Part shown: one piece after another, positions 24,302-33,316 of the stretch
How the letters are laid out: the number at the start of each line of letters is the position of its first letter
Numbering within the stretch: position 1 is the first letter of the stretch
DNA from: CAYRXM01 sp964428175
Lineage (GTDB): Bacteria > Chloroflexota > Anaerolineae > JAFGEY01
NCBI GenBank assembly: GCA_964428175.1
Contig: CAYRXM010000003.1
Coordinates: forward strand, 1 to 64,000
DNA: 64,000 nt
Direction: 5' to 3'
Made by a program: the position numbers and the translations under genes
Notes under the pieces: model-generated
What the model saw: only the letters and a program-made list of their open reading frames with translations
Database searches by the model: none
What the model was told of the DNA's origin: nothing

Positions 24302-26066
24302 AGGTCTCGCTGCTGCCCGCTACGGCCAGCAGCCCGCCATCTGACGAAAAAACCAGCGGATTGGGATCATAGTCCAGTCCTCTGATGGTGAGGGTTTTGT
24401 GCAGAGTCGGGACCGGATCGAGCGTCCACAATTCGACGCGCCCTTTTCTTGCCAGTAACCCGCTGTCTCCCTCGTCAAGCCCAATCGCCAGCATGCGGCC
24501 GTCCGGCGAAAACGTCCACCGGCTGTAGCGGTCGCTTGCGGCGGTCAACTCTATGGGAGGAGACTGGCCCGACGACTGCCATATATAGACACAGTCACAC
24601 TTTCCTGTGTCTTGTACAACAAGATGGCGACCGTCTGGTGCAAAGGTCAGCTTTTCCAGATATGCGTTGGTTGGGCCCACGAGCGAGCGCGTTTGGCTGC
24701 CGTCTGTGACGTTCCAGAAGAAAATGTCGCTGCCGACGGTGGTGGCTAATTCTTTTCCATCCGGCGCAAAGGTCATATGTCGCGGTCGTTGGGTTGTATT
24801 GAAAGAGAATTGTTCGGTGCCGGAGACGAGATCCCACAGGTGAATGATCCCGTTCTCATCGACAACGGCCAGTGTCTGGCTGTCGGGAGAAAAGGCAATA
24901 AGAGACAGCGATTGGTCTACCTGCAATGCGCTCTGCCACTCTTGCGCGTCCCACACGAGCGTCCCCTCGCTTGCCGTAGAGGCGATAAAGCGACGATCGG
25001 GCGAAATGATGCTGTCAGAATAAAGTTTTGCCGGCGACGGGGACTGGCGAATGAGCTGGCGCGTGGCAGTGTCCCATTGAAACAGCGAATCGTCCGTCCA
25101 CGAGGTGATCGTGCGGCCATCGCCGCTCACGACCAGGCCCCGCACAGATTGGTCGTGCTTGAAAGAGCGGGCGAACTGCAACGGCGGCCAGGTGTGGACG
25201 GGCCAGGTTTGGATCTCGCGGAACTCGGTCATGACCAGCCTGTCTTCGCCCGGCATAAAAGCGATTGGCGCGTCGGCGTCGTACCAGGCGATGCACTGGC
25301 TGTCATGCAGGTATTTTTGGATAAAAGCCGCGGGATGGTCGGCCCAACCGGCCAGATTTACCCACAGCATGAGGGGGATCACAAGCAATAATAGAATGCC
25401 GAAAAGAGGCGAAAATCGGAGCCGGCGCACAACATGCCGGGGATATTCTTTACCCCACAAAGGTGCAGTCAGAAAAAGGATCGCTTGCAAGATTTGGGCG
25501 GATAGAATGAGAGCCCATGCAGGTTCGAAAGCCAGAAATTCCGCGAACAGGACAGACAAACCAACGATGACCAGGAGCAATATCCCGGCAATTCCGTATT
25601 GGTTGTACCAGGCCGTTTGGCGGATGGCCGTTTCAGGGGAAATCCGGGCCTGGATGGCAGCCAGCAGGTGGTTCATCTGTTCCATATCCCATATCCCCAA
25701 CCCGCGCGGGCTGCCGGCCGACCAAAGCAGGATGCCTTTCACCTGGCCAGCGGAATTTTTTTGAATCAGCAGGTGCGCGATCTCTTGAAAATAGAGGCTT
25801 TTGCGCAGCCGGCCTCGTTTCACCTCGATCAACCTGTCCGATATGACAACCTGGTGAGTTCCCCACATCTGCCAGATGATGAACGCAGCGATTGGGACGC
25901 CGAACATGCCTGCTACGATCAAAGATACCCAGGTTCTCATAATGGGAAAAGGCTCGTTCCACTGCGCCAGAGTCAGCCCTACCACCGGGATGCCCAATGC
26001 GAACAACACAGACCAGACGATGTTACGGTTGTGCTTGTGCGATGATTGAAAAGTCAAGTCGGGCAT
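24282..26066 (-). CDS. Membrane protein with WD40-like beta-propeller
   Basis: 594 residues. The first 270 have four or five hydrophobic helices and a PH-like stretch; residues about 290-594 hold WD40-type repeats (FSPDSQTLAVVDENGIIHLWD, FAPDGKELATT, FSPDGRMLAIG, FSSDGGLLAVAG). The propeller probably mediates protein contacts; no enzymatic motif seen. It overlaps the kinase start by 20 bases, so it is probably the first gene of the kinase operon. Codon GC is a little lower than in its neighbours. Confidence 0.8.
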   Translation of the reverse strand: MPDLTFQSSHKHNRNIVWSVLFALGIPVVGLTLAQWNEPFPIMRTWVSLIVAGMFGVPIAAFIIWQMWGTHQVVISDRLIEVKRGRLRKSLYFQEIAHLLIQKNSAGQVKGILLWSAGSPRGLGIWDMEQMNHLLAAIQARISPETAIRQTAWYNQYGIAGILLLVIVGLSVLFAEFLAFEPAWALILSAQILQAILFLTAPLWGKEYPRHVVRRLRFSPLFGILLLLVIPLMLWVNLAGWADHPAAFIQKYLHDSQCIAWYDADAPIAFMPGEDRLVMTEFREIQTWPVHTWPPLQFARSFKHDQSVRGLVVSGDGRTITSWTDDSLFQWDTATRQLIRQSPSPAKLYSDSIISPDRRFIASTASEGTLVWDAQEWQSALQVDQSLSLIAFSPDSQTLAVVDENGIIHLWDLVSGTEQFSFNTTQRPRHMTFAPDGKELATTVGSDIFFWNVTDGSQTRSLVGPTNAYLEKLTFAPDGRHLVVQDTGKCDCVYIWQSSGQSPPIELTAASDRYSRWTFSPDGRMLAIGLDEGDSGLLARKGRVELWTLDPVPTLHKTLTIRGLDYDPNPLVFSSDGGLLAVAGSSETYVFRVR

Positions 26067-26087
26067 ATGCGCTCCAAATTCAATGAA

Positions 26088-26840
26088 TCAGTGTGTCGCT
26101 CCGGCGATGATGCGCAGGCTGAACGTTGTGCTGGCCGCACAGACAACAAGCAGGACCAGAACGAGCACGCCCCACAAGATCAGGCGCGCCGGCGGCGGCA
26201 GCCGCCGTGCCCATATTTCGATTCCCCACTGAGCGATCTTGGCCGTTCCCAGCAGGGCGAAACCGATGAGCGGCGCCCAGGGTTCGATCTGCTCGATGGT
26301 TTCAAGTGCGACCCACAGTGACAACACTGCCATCGCCACCAGAAAGAGTGGAATGTAGCGCCGCAATCCTTCCTGGGTCCAATGAGCAGCCTTGCCATCC
26401 AGCAGATCGATGACCGCCCCGATCGCCGCACCGTACAGCAGACCGTACATCGCCCCGATCAGCAGCCGTCGTCCGGCGGTCAAAGGGATTTGAGGCCGGA
26501 TGACGGCATCGACCAGGGGCGAAGGGAGCAGGGCAAAGCCCAGGACGCCGATCAGCAGGCCCAGGTCGGCGCTGGCGACAATCATGCGCCAATGGATCGG
26601 GCTGGGTGTGCGTCCCCGTGGCCTGACCAGCGCGTACAGCCCGGTGTAGATGATGCCACCGGCCAGTACCGTCACCGCCGAGACTGCCATTGTCGTCTGG
26701 ATGCGGTCGATGCTCCTACCGCACAGCGCTTCGCCCACGCCGAGATAGGCGGCCAAGATCATGGCGGCAAAGGGCGTGAACAGGATCAAACTGCGCAGGC
26801 TGTGGGCCACTTTTTGCCGAGATGTGAGGTGCTCAGTCAA
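26088..26840 (-). CDS. Polytopic membrane protein, unknown function
   Basis: 250 residues with about seven hydrophobic helices. The start is TTG 26840, 10 bases after AGGAG; an in-frame GTG at 26810 is possible. Its first 8 bases overlap the end of the BatA-like gene, so the two are coupled. No motif recognised. Confidence 0.62.
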   Translation of the reverse strand: MTEHLTSRQKVAHSLRSLILFTPFAAMILAAYLGVGEALCGRSIDRIQTTMAVSAVTVLAGGIIYTGLYALVRPRGRTPSPIHWRMIVASADLGLLIGVLGFALLPSPLVDAVIRPQIPLTAGRRLLIGAMYGLLYGAAIGAVIDLLDGKAAHWTQEGLRRYIPLFLVAMAVLSLWVALETIEQIEPWAPLIGFALLGTAKIAQWGIEIWARRLPPPARLILWGVLVLVLLVVCAASTTFSLRIIAGATH

Positions 26841-28797
26841 AGGGGTTGGTCTCCTGTTTGCGCTTGGAATTCAGCTTTTGCCTGATTGCTCCCCACAGCG
26901 ACACCGGCAGTTTTCCTCGATGATGAGCGAACCACTCGATCACCAGTATGCCCAGCGCAGCCAGCGCGGGCCAGCGCCACCACTCGCGGCGGCCCACCCC
27001 GGCGGGCTTTTGCACCGCCACCGGCGCTTCACCGATCTGGAGTTCGTCGCGCGGGGTGATGTCGGATTCCAGCTCGCTGAACAGGTTGACCGCAAAGCGA
27101 GCGCGCAGCGTTTCGTCGCCGCGCCGCTGCTCGACGGTGTAAATGCCCGGTTCCTGCGTCTGGGCAAAGGGGATGTCGCCGGCCTCGACCGGGAACGTCC
27201 ACTGTTGCCCGGAGGGTGCAATAACCACCACCTGGTCGACGCCCATCTGCGGGCGGATCAGTACAGGTTGGCCGGGCGCGAGCTGTTCGGGCAGGTCGAT
27301 GCTGCCGGTGGGGGCCAGCCATTGGGTCAGGTTGGCGATCAGGATCGGAAAGGCGATCTTGAGCGGCAAGTCGGACTGGTGCAGCTCAAAGGTGAGGATG
27401 GCCACACGCCGGCTGCCGGCGTTTCCGGCCAGTAACAAAGCGCCGTCGGCGGTTTCGACCAATGGCGCAGCCCACGCGGCTTCGATCCGCAGCGCGCGCG
27501 AGACGCGCACGTCAGACAGATCGACATAGCTCAGCAGGGCGTGATCGCGCTTGACGTTTGTGATCTGGGTGTTGCTCAGCACACCGGTCAGGCGGAACAG
27601 GTCGGTAGATGTCGGTGGGGCGATGAAAAGCAGGTTGCCCCCCTCGGGCAGTTGGGCCGGCGTGATGCGGTCGAAAATGGTCAGTGCGGGCGGGAGGGCC
27701 GGCTGGGCGATCACGGCATTGGTCAGCGTTTCCGTTACTCGAATCGTGGTCATGTTGAGGTTGGGCAGCAGGCCGAGCGCGCGTTCCAAAAAGGTGCTGC
27801 CCGGTGTGACGAGCATAATGGCGGCCTGTTCGCCGGGCGTGCGTACCGCCCAGGCGGTGTTGTCGATGGCAAGCGCGTCGACGAGCTTGCCATCGACGGG
27901 TTTGCCGTCGACGGGTAGGCGCGCCTCGACCGTCTCGGCGCCCAGCGGCAGGTCGTCGAGAGCGATGCCGCCCTCCTGGCCGGGGGCCAGGTCGAGGGTG
28001 CGCGCGTCGAACAACACCTCATCGACGTACACCTGGACCAGTGGTCGGGCTGGCTGCGTGCCATAGTTGACGACGCGCACAAAGGCCTGCGGGCCGTTGG
28101 GGCCGTCGCGCACGGCCAGCGCGGCGATGGCAATGTTTTCGGCGGTGACGCCGGTGGGCACATAGCTCAACTGGCCGGGCACGGCCTGCCCAACATCGGC
28201 AGCTAGTCCCCCGTCGGAGAGGATGATCACCGTATTTTTGACGTTGGCCTGCGCGCTCGAGGCGGCCAGGATCAGTGCGCCTTCCCAATCGGCTTCGGCG
28301 CTGCTGACCCGGGCGGCGTTGAGCGCCTGGCGCAGCACCGACTTGTCGTTGGTCAGCGAGGCCAGCACGCGCGGCGTGTCGGCGACGGCGATCAGGGTCA
28401 TGGTGTCGTTGGGGCCAAGCCCGTCGATCAGCGTTTGCGCGCGCTCAACGGCGACCTGGAAGCGGGTGCGCCCCGCGCCGCCGCCGTCGGTGGCCTGCAT
28501 GCTTGCCGAGGCGTCGAGGAGGATGACCGCGTTGCCCTGGAAGGCCTGCTCGATCTGCGAAAAGGGCCGCGCCAGGGCAAAGACGAGCAGCGCGAGCAGG
28601 AGCAGTTGCAAGAGCAAGAGCAGGTTTCGCCGCAGCTTTTGCCAGGGTGCGTTGGCCTCGCGGTCTTGCAGCACTTGCTGCCAGAGGTAGGTGCTGGAGA
28701 CCACGTGCGCCTCGCGCTTGAGCTTGAGCATGTAGAATATGAGGATGGGAATGCCCAGGGCGGCAAAGGCCAGGGCAAGCGGGGTGAGAAAGCCCAT
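26833..28797 (-). CDS. BatA-like membrane protein with von Willebrand A domain
   Basis: 654 residues. Two N-terminal membrane helices with the BatA-type opening MGFLTPLALAFAALGIPILI and KLKREAH, then a VWA domain with MIDAS motif LLDASASM near residue 90, a beta-rich middle, and a C-terminal helix. Such proteins usually work with MoxR ATPases and DUF58 proteins in the cell envelope. ATG 28797 follows AGGA; the frame upstream runs into a repeat element and is not used. In-frame 15-base repeats encode VDGKPVDGKLVD near residue 300. Confidence 0.85.
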   Translation of the reverse strand: MGFLTPLALAFAALGIPILIFYMLKLKREAHVVSSTYLWQQVLQDREANAPWQKLRRNLLLLLQLLLLALLVFALARPFSQIEQAFQGNAVILLDASASMQATDGGGAGRTRFQVAVERAQTLIDGLGPNDTMTLIAVADTPRVLASLTNDKSVLRQALNAARVSSAEADWEGALILAASSAQANVKNTVIILSDGGLAADVGQAVPGQLSYVPTGVTAENIAIAALAVRDGPNGPQAFVRVVNYGTQPARPLVQVYVDEVLFDARTLDLAPGQEGGIALDDLPLGAETVEARLPVDGKPVDGKLVDALAIDNTAWAVRTPGEQAAIMLVTPGSTFLERALGLLPNLNMTTIRVTETLTNAVIAQPALPPALTIFDRITPAQLPEGGNLLFIAPPTSTDLFRLTGVLSNTQITNVKRDHALLSYVDLSDVRVSRALRIEAAWAAPLVETADGALLLAGNAGSRRVAILTFELHQSDLPLKIAFPILIANLTQWLAPTGSIDLPEQLAPGQPVLIRPQMGVDQVVVIAPSGQQWTFPVEAGDIPFAQTQEPGIYTVEQRRGDETLRARFAVNLFSELESDITPRDELQIGEAPVAVQKPAGVGRREWWRWPALAALGILVIEWFAHHRGKLPVSLWGAIRQKLNSKRKQETNPFD

Positions 28798-28823
28798 AGG
28801 TGTGTCCTGTATGAGTCGTGATG

Positions 28824-29123
28824 CGTGATGCGTGAAACGTGAGGGATGGACCAATGAGCCTAGGAGCGTACTGAAAAAGTGACGATTCTCGCGCAAAGCC
28901 GCCAAGAACGCCAAGAATAGCACAAAAGAAAGAAATTCTTAAATATTTTGCAGTGCTTTGCGGCCTAGCGCCTTTGCGTGAGGCCGGGTTTTTCAGCGGT
29001 CTCCTAGTACTCTTGCAACCTGATCCTGATATGTTAAGTCCGGCCCGTGGGCGAGGTATATCTATCAAATTCAGTTTGACGGAGTACCAGCCCTTTTCAC
29101 GCCTTTACGTTTCACGCATCACG
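28824..29123. mobile_element. Nested non-autonomous repeat element (MITE-like), about 300 bp
   Basis: Outer ends: CGTGATGCGTGAAACGT (28824-28840) and its exact reverse complement (29107-29123). Inside, a second inverted pair of about 19 bases (28860-28878 and 28989-29007, CTAGGAG....CTGAAAAA) bounds 148 bp that carry several CGCAAAG-like motifs in opposite orientations. There is no coding sequence. It fills the gap between the BatA-like gene and the surface protein gene. Confidence 0.7.
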
Positions 29124-29133
29124 TTTGATTTTG

Positions 29134-32100
29134 TTATGGATACGATTTCAGCACGGCCGGCAAATAGATTTTACTCGGTTCGGCCATAAAGTAAAGTCCC
29201 TTGTTGGCGCTGGTGCTGACGTTGCCGGCGCCGTCGATCGACTGGACGAAAAATTCAAACTCGCTCAGCGAACTGGTGACGCTGCCCATCCACAGGCCCG
29301 TGCCGGTGTCCAGAGTGAGCGGCGTGCCGATCCAGTGACCGGCATAGTTTTCAAAGACGACCCATACTTCCTGCACGCCGCTGCCGCCGTCGACCGTTTC
29401 GACGCTGATATTGAATGTGCCGCCAATGCCCGCGGCCTCGATGCGCTCGATGACCGGCGGTGAGGCGTCGGTGCTGCCGGACGTGCGCTTCTCAAAGGTG
29501 ATCCGAGTGATCAACCGCTCGCTGCCGGTGATCTCGGTTGCGGGCAAATACTGCCCGCCGACGATGCTCAACCGGTCTTCTTCGCCCAGGCTGTTGATGC
29601 TCCAAAATGGAAAGGGCGACCAGCTTGGGTAGGAAAAGCCCGGCTCGGTCAGTGCCGTGTCGGTGATCGGGCGGTAGACCACCGGGTCCAAGTTGGCCCG
29701 AGTTTGCACCGTCATCTCGACCACGCGCACGCCGTGCAGGTAGTGACCGGCGGGCACGGGTACGGTGATGCTGGTCTTGGGCTGGATCGGCCGCCCGGCG
29801 ACGGCATAGGTTTCGCCGTCGAGGCTGAAATAGCTGCCGCTGGGCGTGTCGTGGCGCGATGGGAACAGCGCGAGCGTGACTTGATCGCCGTTCCAGTTTG
29901 CCGAGACCTCGGAGGCCTGCACGCCGACTTGGGCAGGCCCGACGGCGGGCAAATTGACCTCGTACATGGGCAAGCCGTAGAGCGTGGCCTGGATCATGCT
30001 CTTTTCCAGGTACACGTCGCACTCGGCCGGTGCGAACAACTCGACAAACCGCCATTTGGCCAGCCGCAGCGCCTCGCCGACGGCAATCTCGTCCTGACTG
30101 CCGAGCATTTGCTGGAAATAGAGATACAGCTTTTCCGAGCCGGCGATGGCATCGTCCATACCATAGCCATAGCCGGTGTTGGCCACCCACACGGCGGCTT
30201 TACCCCCAAAGGTTTGCGGAAAATCGGGGTTCCAAAGGCCGGGCTGGCTGATGGGGTCAGGCACATTGAGGCCGCTGTGGCAGCCCAGCGAATAGTTGAG
30301 CGAGCCGGTAAAGGGCTTGACTGCGCCCAGAATGTCGGTGTTGTAAAAGATGGGGATGGCGGCGGTGTTGGTGGCCGGTTGGGCGCGCCAGTGCTCAAAG
30401 TGTGCGTTGACGGAGGCAAGCAAAGTCGGGGTGATGGGACGGTTCTCCACCCAGACGGTGTAGAGATCGTCGCGGCTCCAGGCGTCGTTGTTAAACCCGG
30501 CGGCAACGGTTAGGCCTTGCGCCTGCATCGATGCTCGAATGGCGTCGGCCATATCGGTTAAAAAGTCATAGCCGGTGACCAGGGACTTGGTCGGGGCAAT
30601 GGTTGGATCGCTCAAAAAGGCATTGATCTGGGCGATCATTTCGCCCGGCGTCTCCACCAGGCGGCCCACGGCCAGGTCGGGCACGTAGAGGTGGCGTCCT
30701 TTCCAGCGAAAGGGCACACGGTCGCCGTAAAAGTCGTCGGTGAGGATGTTGCCGCGCGCAAAAGCGGCCCACAGCGGGGTGAACGCGATCGTTTGCGATC
30801 CGGCCAGGTAGGTCGATTCATTGGCGATCAACGTTTCGTCGGGCACGCGGCGGAAGGGGATTTGCAGGTCGCTGCCGACGATGACGATGTACTTGAGCGT
30901 GGGCGAGTAGGCTTCCATTTCTGGGCGGATGACGTTTTCCCAGATCGCCCAACTGACCGCGTTGGCGGCTTCCACGCTGCACGCGTTGGCGTCCCACAGC
31001 GCGTATTTTGCGGTAACGGTAAAGTCGTTTTCGACCGCGTGGAGATGTCCTTTGACATCTGGATGCTTTGCCAACCCAACGAGCGCAGTCCAAAGGCCTT
31101 CACCGGCTGTCGTGTCATACATCTGATCGATGCGGCTCTTGTTGACCAGGATGAGGGTCTTGGGGCTGTCGCCGGGCGTGTAATCGGTGTGGGTGATCGG
31201 CGTTCCGGTCAGCGAGGTGGTGCAGGCGGGCAGTGTCCCCAGGCCTTGCACGTCGAGGCTCAGGCGGTAGGGCTGCCGGCTCCAGGCGTCGTTGTTCCCG
31301 GCGACGAGCACGTAATACCAGCCGGGCCGCTTGAGGGTGCGCACGGCCCATTCTGGCGTGTTGCCGGGATGAGCCGAGGTGAAATCCCACTGCCCGGTAA
31401 AGTCCCATTGGCCGGTGAAATCCCACTGCCCGGTAAAGTCCCATTGACCGGTAAAGTCCCATTGACCAGTGAAATCCCACTGCCCGGTGAAATCCCACTG
31501 CCCGGTCGATTGCAGGGTTCCCTCCTTGTCCACGTGCTCGACGTCTTGCAGCCCGCCCAGCGCCTGCGCCTGCGGGACTTGCGGCGGTTGCAAGAGATTG
31601 CCAAAGAGGTGCAGGTCGAAATCGGCGCCGAGGTTGGTCAGGGTGAGGGTGACGACCGACGGCTCGTCGAGGTAAAAGCGATACCAGTCCATGTCGCCGG
31701 GGTGGGCGATCCACGAGTTGACCTGCGCGCCGGCATCGATGAACGCCGCTTCGTCGGGGGTGTTGTTGGGTTCATAGGTGTCGGCGACATAGACGTTTTC
31801 ATAGGCCACCAGGGCGATGTCAAAGTCACCGGCGTATGCGGTCAGCGAGCCGACAAAGGTGGTGCCCAGTTCCGGGTAATCGTCGGTGCTGATGAAGACC
31901 GGCGAATATGCATTGACGTGGATCGTATCGGTGGCGACGACGATGCCGTTGGGAGCGCGGAAATAGAGAATGACCGTGACGGTATCTTCGCTTTCGACGG
32001 ACTGCACCGTAATCAAGGTGTTTGCCCCTTTGGTGCGCACCACGCGCGGCAGGTAGGCATAATAACCAACATCTGAATACAGGTTGGGGATGGCATGGTA

Positions 32101-33285
32101 GGCGACCAGCAGGTCGCCGCTCTGGTCATAGTGGGTGCCGATGAGCGGTTGGTCGTTGTCAATCCGCACCGCGCCGTGGAAACCTGGCGGCATACCTGCC
32201 CCATGCAGCGGATAAGGGCCGCCCAGTTCCCACGGATCGAGCGTATCCGCTTCGATAAATTCCAGCCCATCGGGCGTGTAATATGAATTGATCAGGCTGG
32301 TCATCTCGCCGTCTGGTGCAAACAGCCAAAAGGTTGAGCTGGCCTCACCCACCTCGTAGGTGGCATGCGGCAGGTTGAGTGTTGTGCTCATATAGGGGCT
32401 GCGAACGATGAACGCAGCCGCGCTGCCCGTCGTCGGGTTCAGGGTATAGGCCATGGCAGCTATCGCGCCGCCGTCAGGAGAAAAGAGGGTCATTGTGCCT
32501 ACAAACTCGTCTGGCAAGCCCAAATCGCTCAATTTGATGTGTCTACTCTCGGCTGGGCTGAGCGGAAAGGTGGTTGTATAAACGGTGTTACCATCTGCAT
32601 CCCACAGCTCGAGCTGGTAGCTGCGCATCCAAAGATCGTCTGGATTGACCAGCACAATCACGGTCGTCTGGCCGCTGCGGTTGGCATATACGCCGGGCAG
32701 ATGATAAATTCCTCCCGAAACCTGAACTGCCTCGTACATCATTAGCCCGTCGGCGGAAAAGCCGGGGTTGACCAGGCGGGCGACGGCGGCGATCTCTTCG
32801 CCGCTCACAGAACCGTAGCCAATGCGCAGCGAGCCGATGAACCCATCGGGCAGTTCGGCGATGTTGTCCAGCGCAAAGGTTCTGCTGGTCTGTGGGTCAA
32901 GGGTCAGTGTGGTGCTGTAAACCAGGTTTCCCTGCGCGTCCAAGAAATCGATCTGCCGGGTTGTAAGGGCATACCCCACATGCTGGATGCTGATCGCGGT
33001 GTGCCAGCCGCCCTCGCCCTTGGTCACCAGCGGAAACCACTGATCAGAATAAGCGTCGGGATAGGCAAACGACGTGTACCCCGCCGCGCGGACTACCTGG
33101 CCCCGTTCGATGGCATTGGGTGGCTGCTGCTGGGCCAGCGCCGGTTGGATGGCCTCCGGTGCGGCGGGCGCAGCCTGCACGGTGAGTTGATCGCGTCCCA
33201 GGCTCCAGCCCAGCGCGATGAGGGCGAGGATGGGCAGAAGCAGGGTCAATGAAAAGACCGTCCATTTTCTCAAGTCGGTGAACAT
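29134..33285 (-). CDS. Giant surface protein with gingipain-like (C25) domain and GQWDFT repeats
   Basis: 1,383 residues with a signal peptide (FSLTLLLPILALIALGW, then AQA-type site). Beta domains fill residues about 60-500. A PPC-type beta-sandwich (DTYEPNNTPDEA ... ADFDLHLFG ... GWYYVLVAGNN) near residues 510-660 is interrupted by seven exact GQWDFT units. A caspase-like C25 peptidase domain follows, with the probable cysteine in SLGCHSGLN near residue 1000 and TGYGYGMDD after it; the catalytic histidine was not found with confidence. The end reads IYLPAVLKSYP, a motif common in Chloroflexota exported proteins. ATG 33285 is preferred because GGAGGT is 7 bases upstream. Confidence 0.8.
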   Translation of the reverse strand: MFTDLRKWTVFSLTLLLPILALIALGWSLGRDQLTVQAAPAAPEAIQPALAQQQPPNAIERGQVVRAAGYTSFAYPDAYSDQWFPLVTKGEGGWHTAISIQHVGYALTTRQIDFLDAQGNLVYSTTLTLDPQTSRTFALDNIAELPDGFIGSLRIGYGSVSGEEIAAVARLVNPGFSADGLMMYEAVQVSGGIYHLPGVYANRSGQTTVIVLVNPDDLWMRSYQLELWDADGNTVYTTTFPLSPAESRHIKLSDLGLPDEFVGTMTLFSPDGGAIAAMAYTLNPTTGSAAAFIVRSPYMSTTLNLPHATYEVGEASSTFWLFAPDGEMTSLINSYYTPDGLEFIEADTLDPWELGGPYPLHGAGMPPGFHGAVRIDNDQPLIGTHYDQSGDLLVAYHAIPNLYSDVGYYAYLPRVVRTKGANTLITVQSVESEDTVTVILYFRAPNGIVVATDTIHVNAYSPVFISTDDYPELGTTFVGSLTAYAGDFDIALVAYENVYVADTYEPNNTPDEAAFIDAGAQVNSWIAHPGDMDWYRFYLDEPSVVTLTLTNLGADFDLHLFGNLLQPPQVPQAQALGGLQDVEHVDKEGTLQSTGQWDFTGQWDFTGQWDFTGQWDFTGQWDFTGQWDFTGQWDFTSAHPGNTPEWAVRTLKRPGWYYVLVAGNNDAWSRQPYRLSLDVQGLGTLPACTTSLTGTPITHTDYTPGDSPKTLILVNKSRIDQMYDTTAGEGLWTALVGLAKHPDVKGHLHAVENDFTVTAKYALWDANACSVEAANAVSWAIWENVIRPEMEAYSPTLKYIVIVGSDLQIPFRRVPDETLIANESTYLAGSQTIAFTPLWAAFARGNILTDDFYGDRVPFRWKGRHLYVPDLAVGRLVETPGEMIAQINAFLSDPTIAPTKSLVTGYDFLTDMADAIRASMQAQGLTVAAGFNNDAWSRDDLYTVWVENRPITPTLLASVNAHFEHWRAQPATNTAAIPIFYNTDILGAVKPFTGSLNYSLGCHSGLNVPDPISQPGLWNPDFPQTFGGKAAVWVANTGYGYGMDDAIAGSEKLYLYFQQMLGSQDEIAVGEALRLAKWRFVELFAPAECDVYLEKSMIQATLYGLPMYEVNLPAVGPAQVGVQASEVSANWNGDQVTLALFPSRHDTPSGSYFSLDGETYAVAGRPIQPKTSITVPVPAGHYLHGVRVVEMTVQTRANLDPVVYRPITDTALTEPGFSYPSWSPFPFWSINSLGEEDRLSIVGGQYLPATEITGSERLITRITFEKRTSGSTDASPPVIERIEAAGIGGTFNISVETVDGGSGVQEVWVVFENYAGHWIGTPLTLDTGTGLWMGSVTSSLSEFEFFVQSIDGAGNVSTSANKGLYFMAEPSKIYLPAVLKSYP
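31381..31506. repeat. 18-bp minisatellite, seven units, encoding GQWDFT
   Basis: Seven contiguous 18-bp units in the surface-protein gene. Two main DNA versions occur, GAAATCCCACTGCCCGGT and AAAGTCCCATTGACCGGT, with minor variants. All differences are silent, so the peptide unit is identical seven times. Confidence 0.95.
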
Positions 33286-33316
33286 TTTCATACCTCCTGT
33301 TGAAGCGCCCCCCATT

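Noticed and set aside
28798..28923. Longer N-terminus for the BatA-like protein
   Set aside because: It would be encoded by the repeat element; the family start MGFLTPLALA with a ribosome binding site is at 28797.
31381..31506. CRISPR-like regular repeats
   Set aside because: The 18-bp units are contiguous without spacers and lie in frame inside a gene; they code for GQWDFT.
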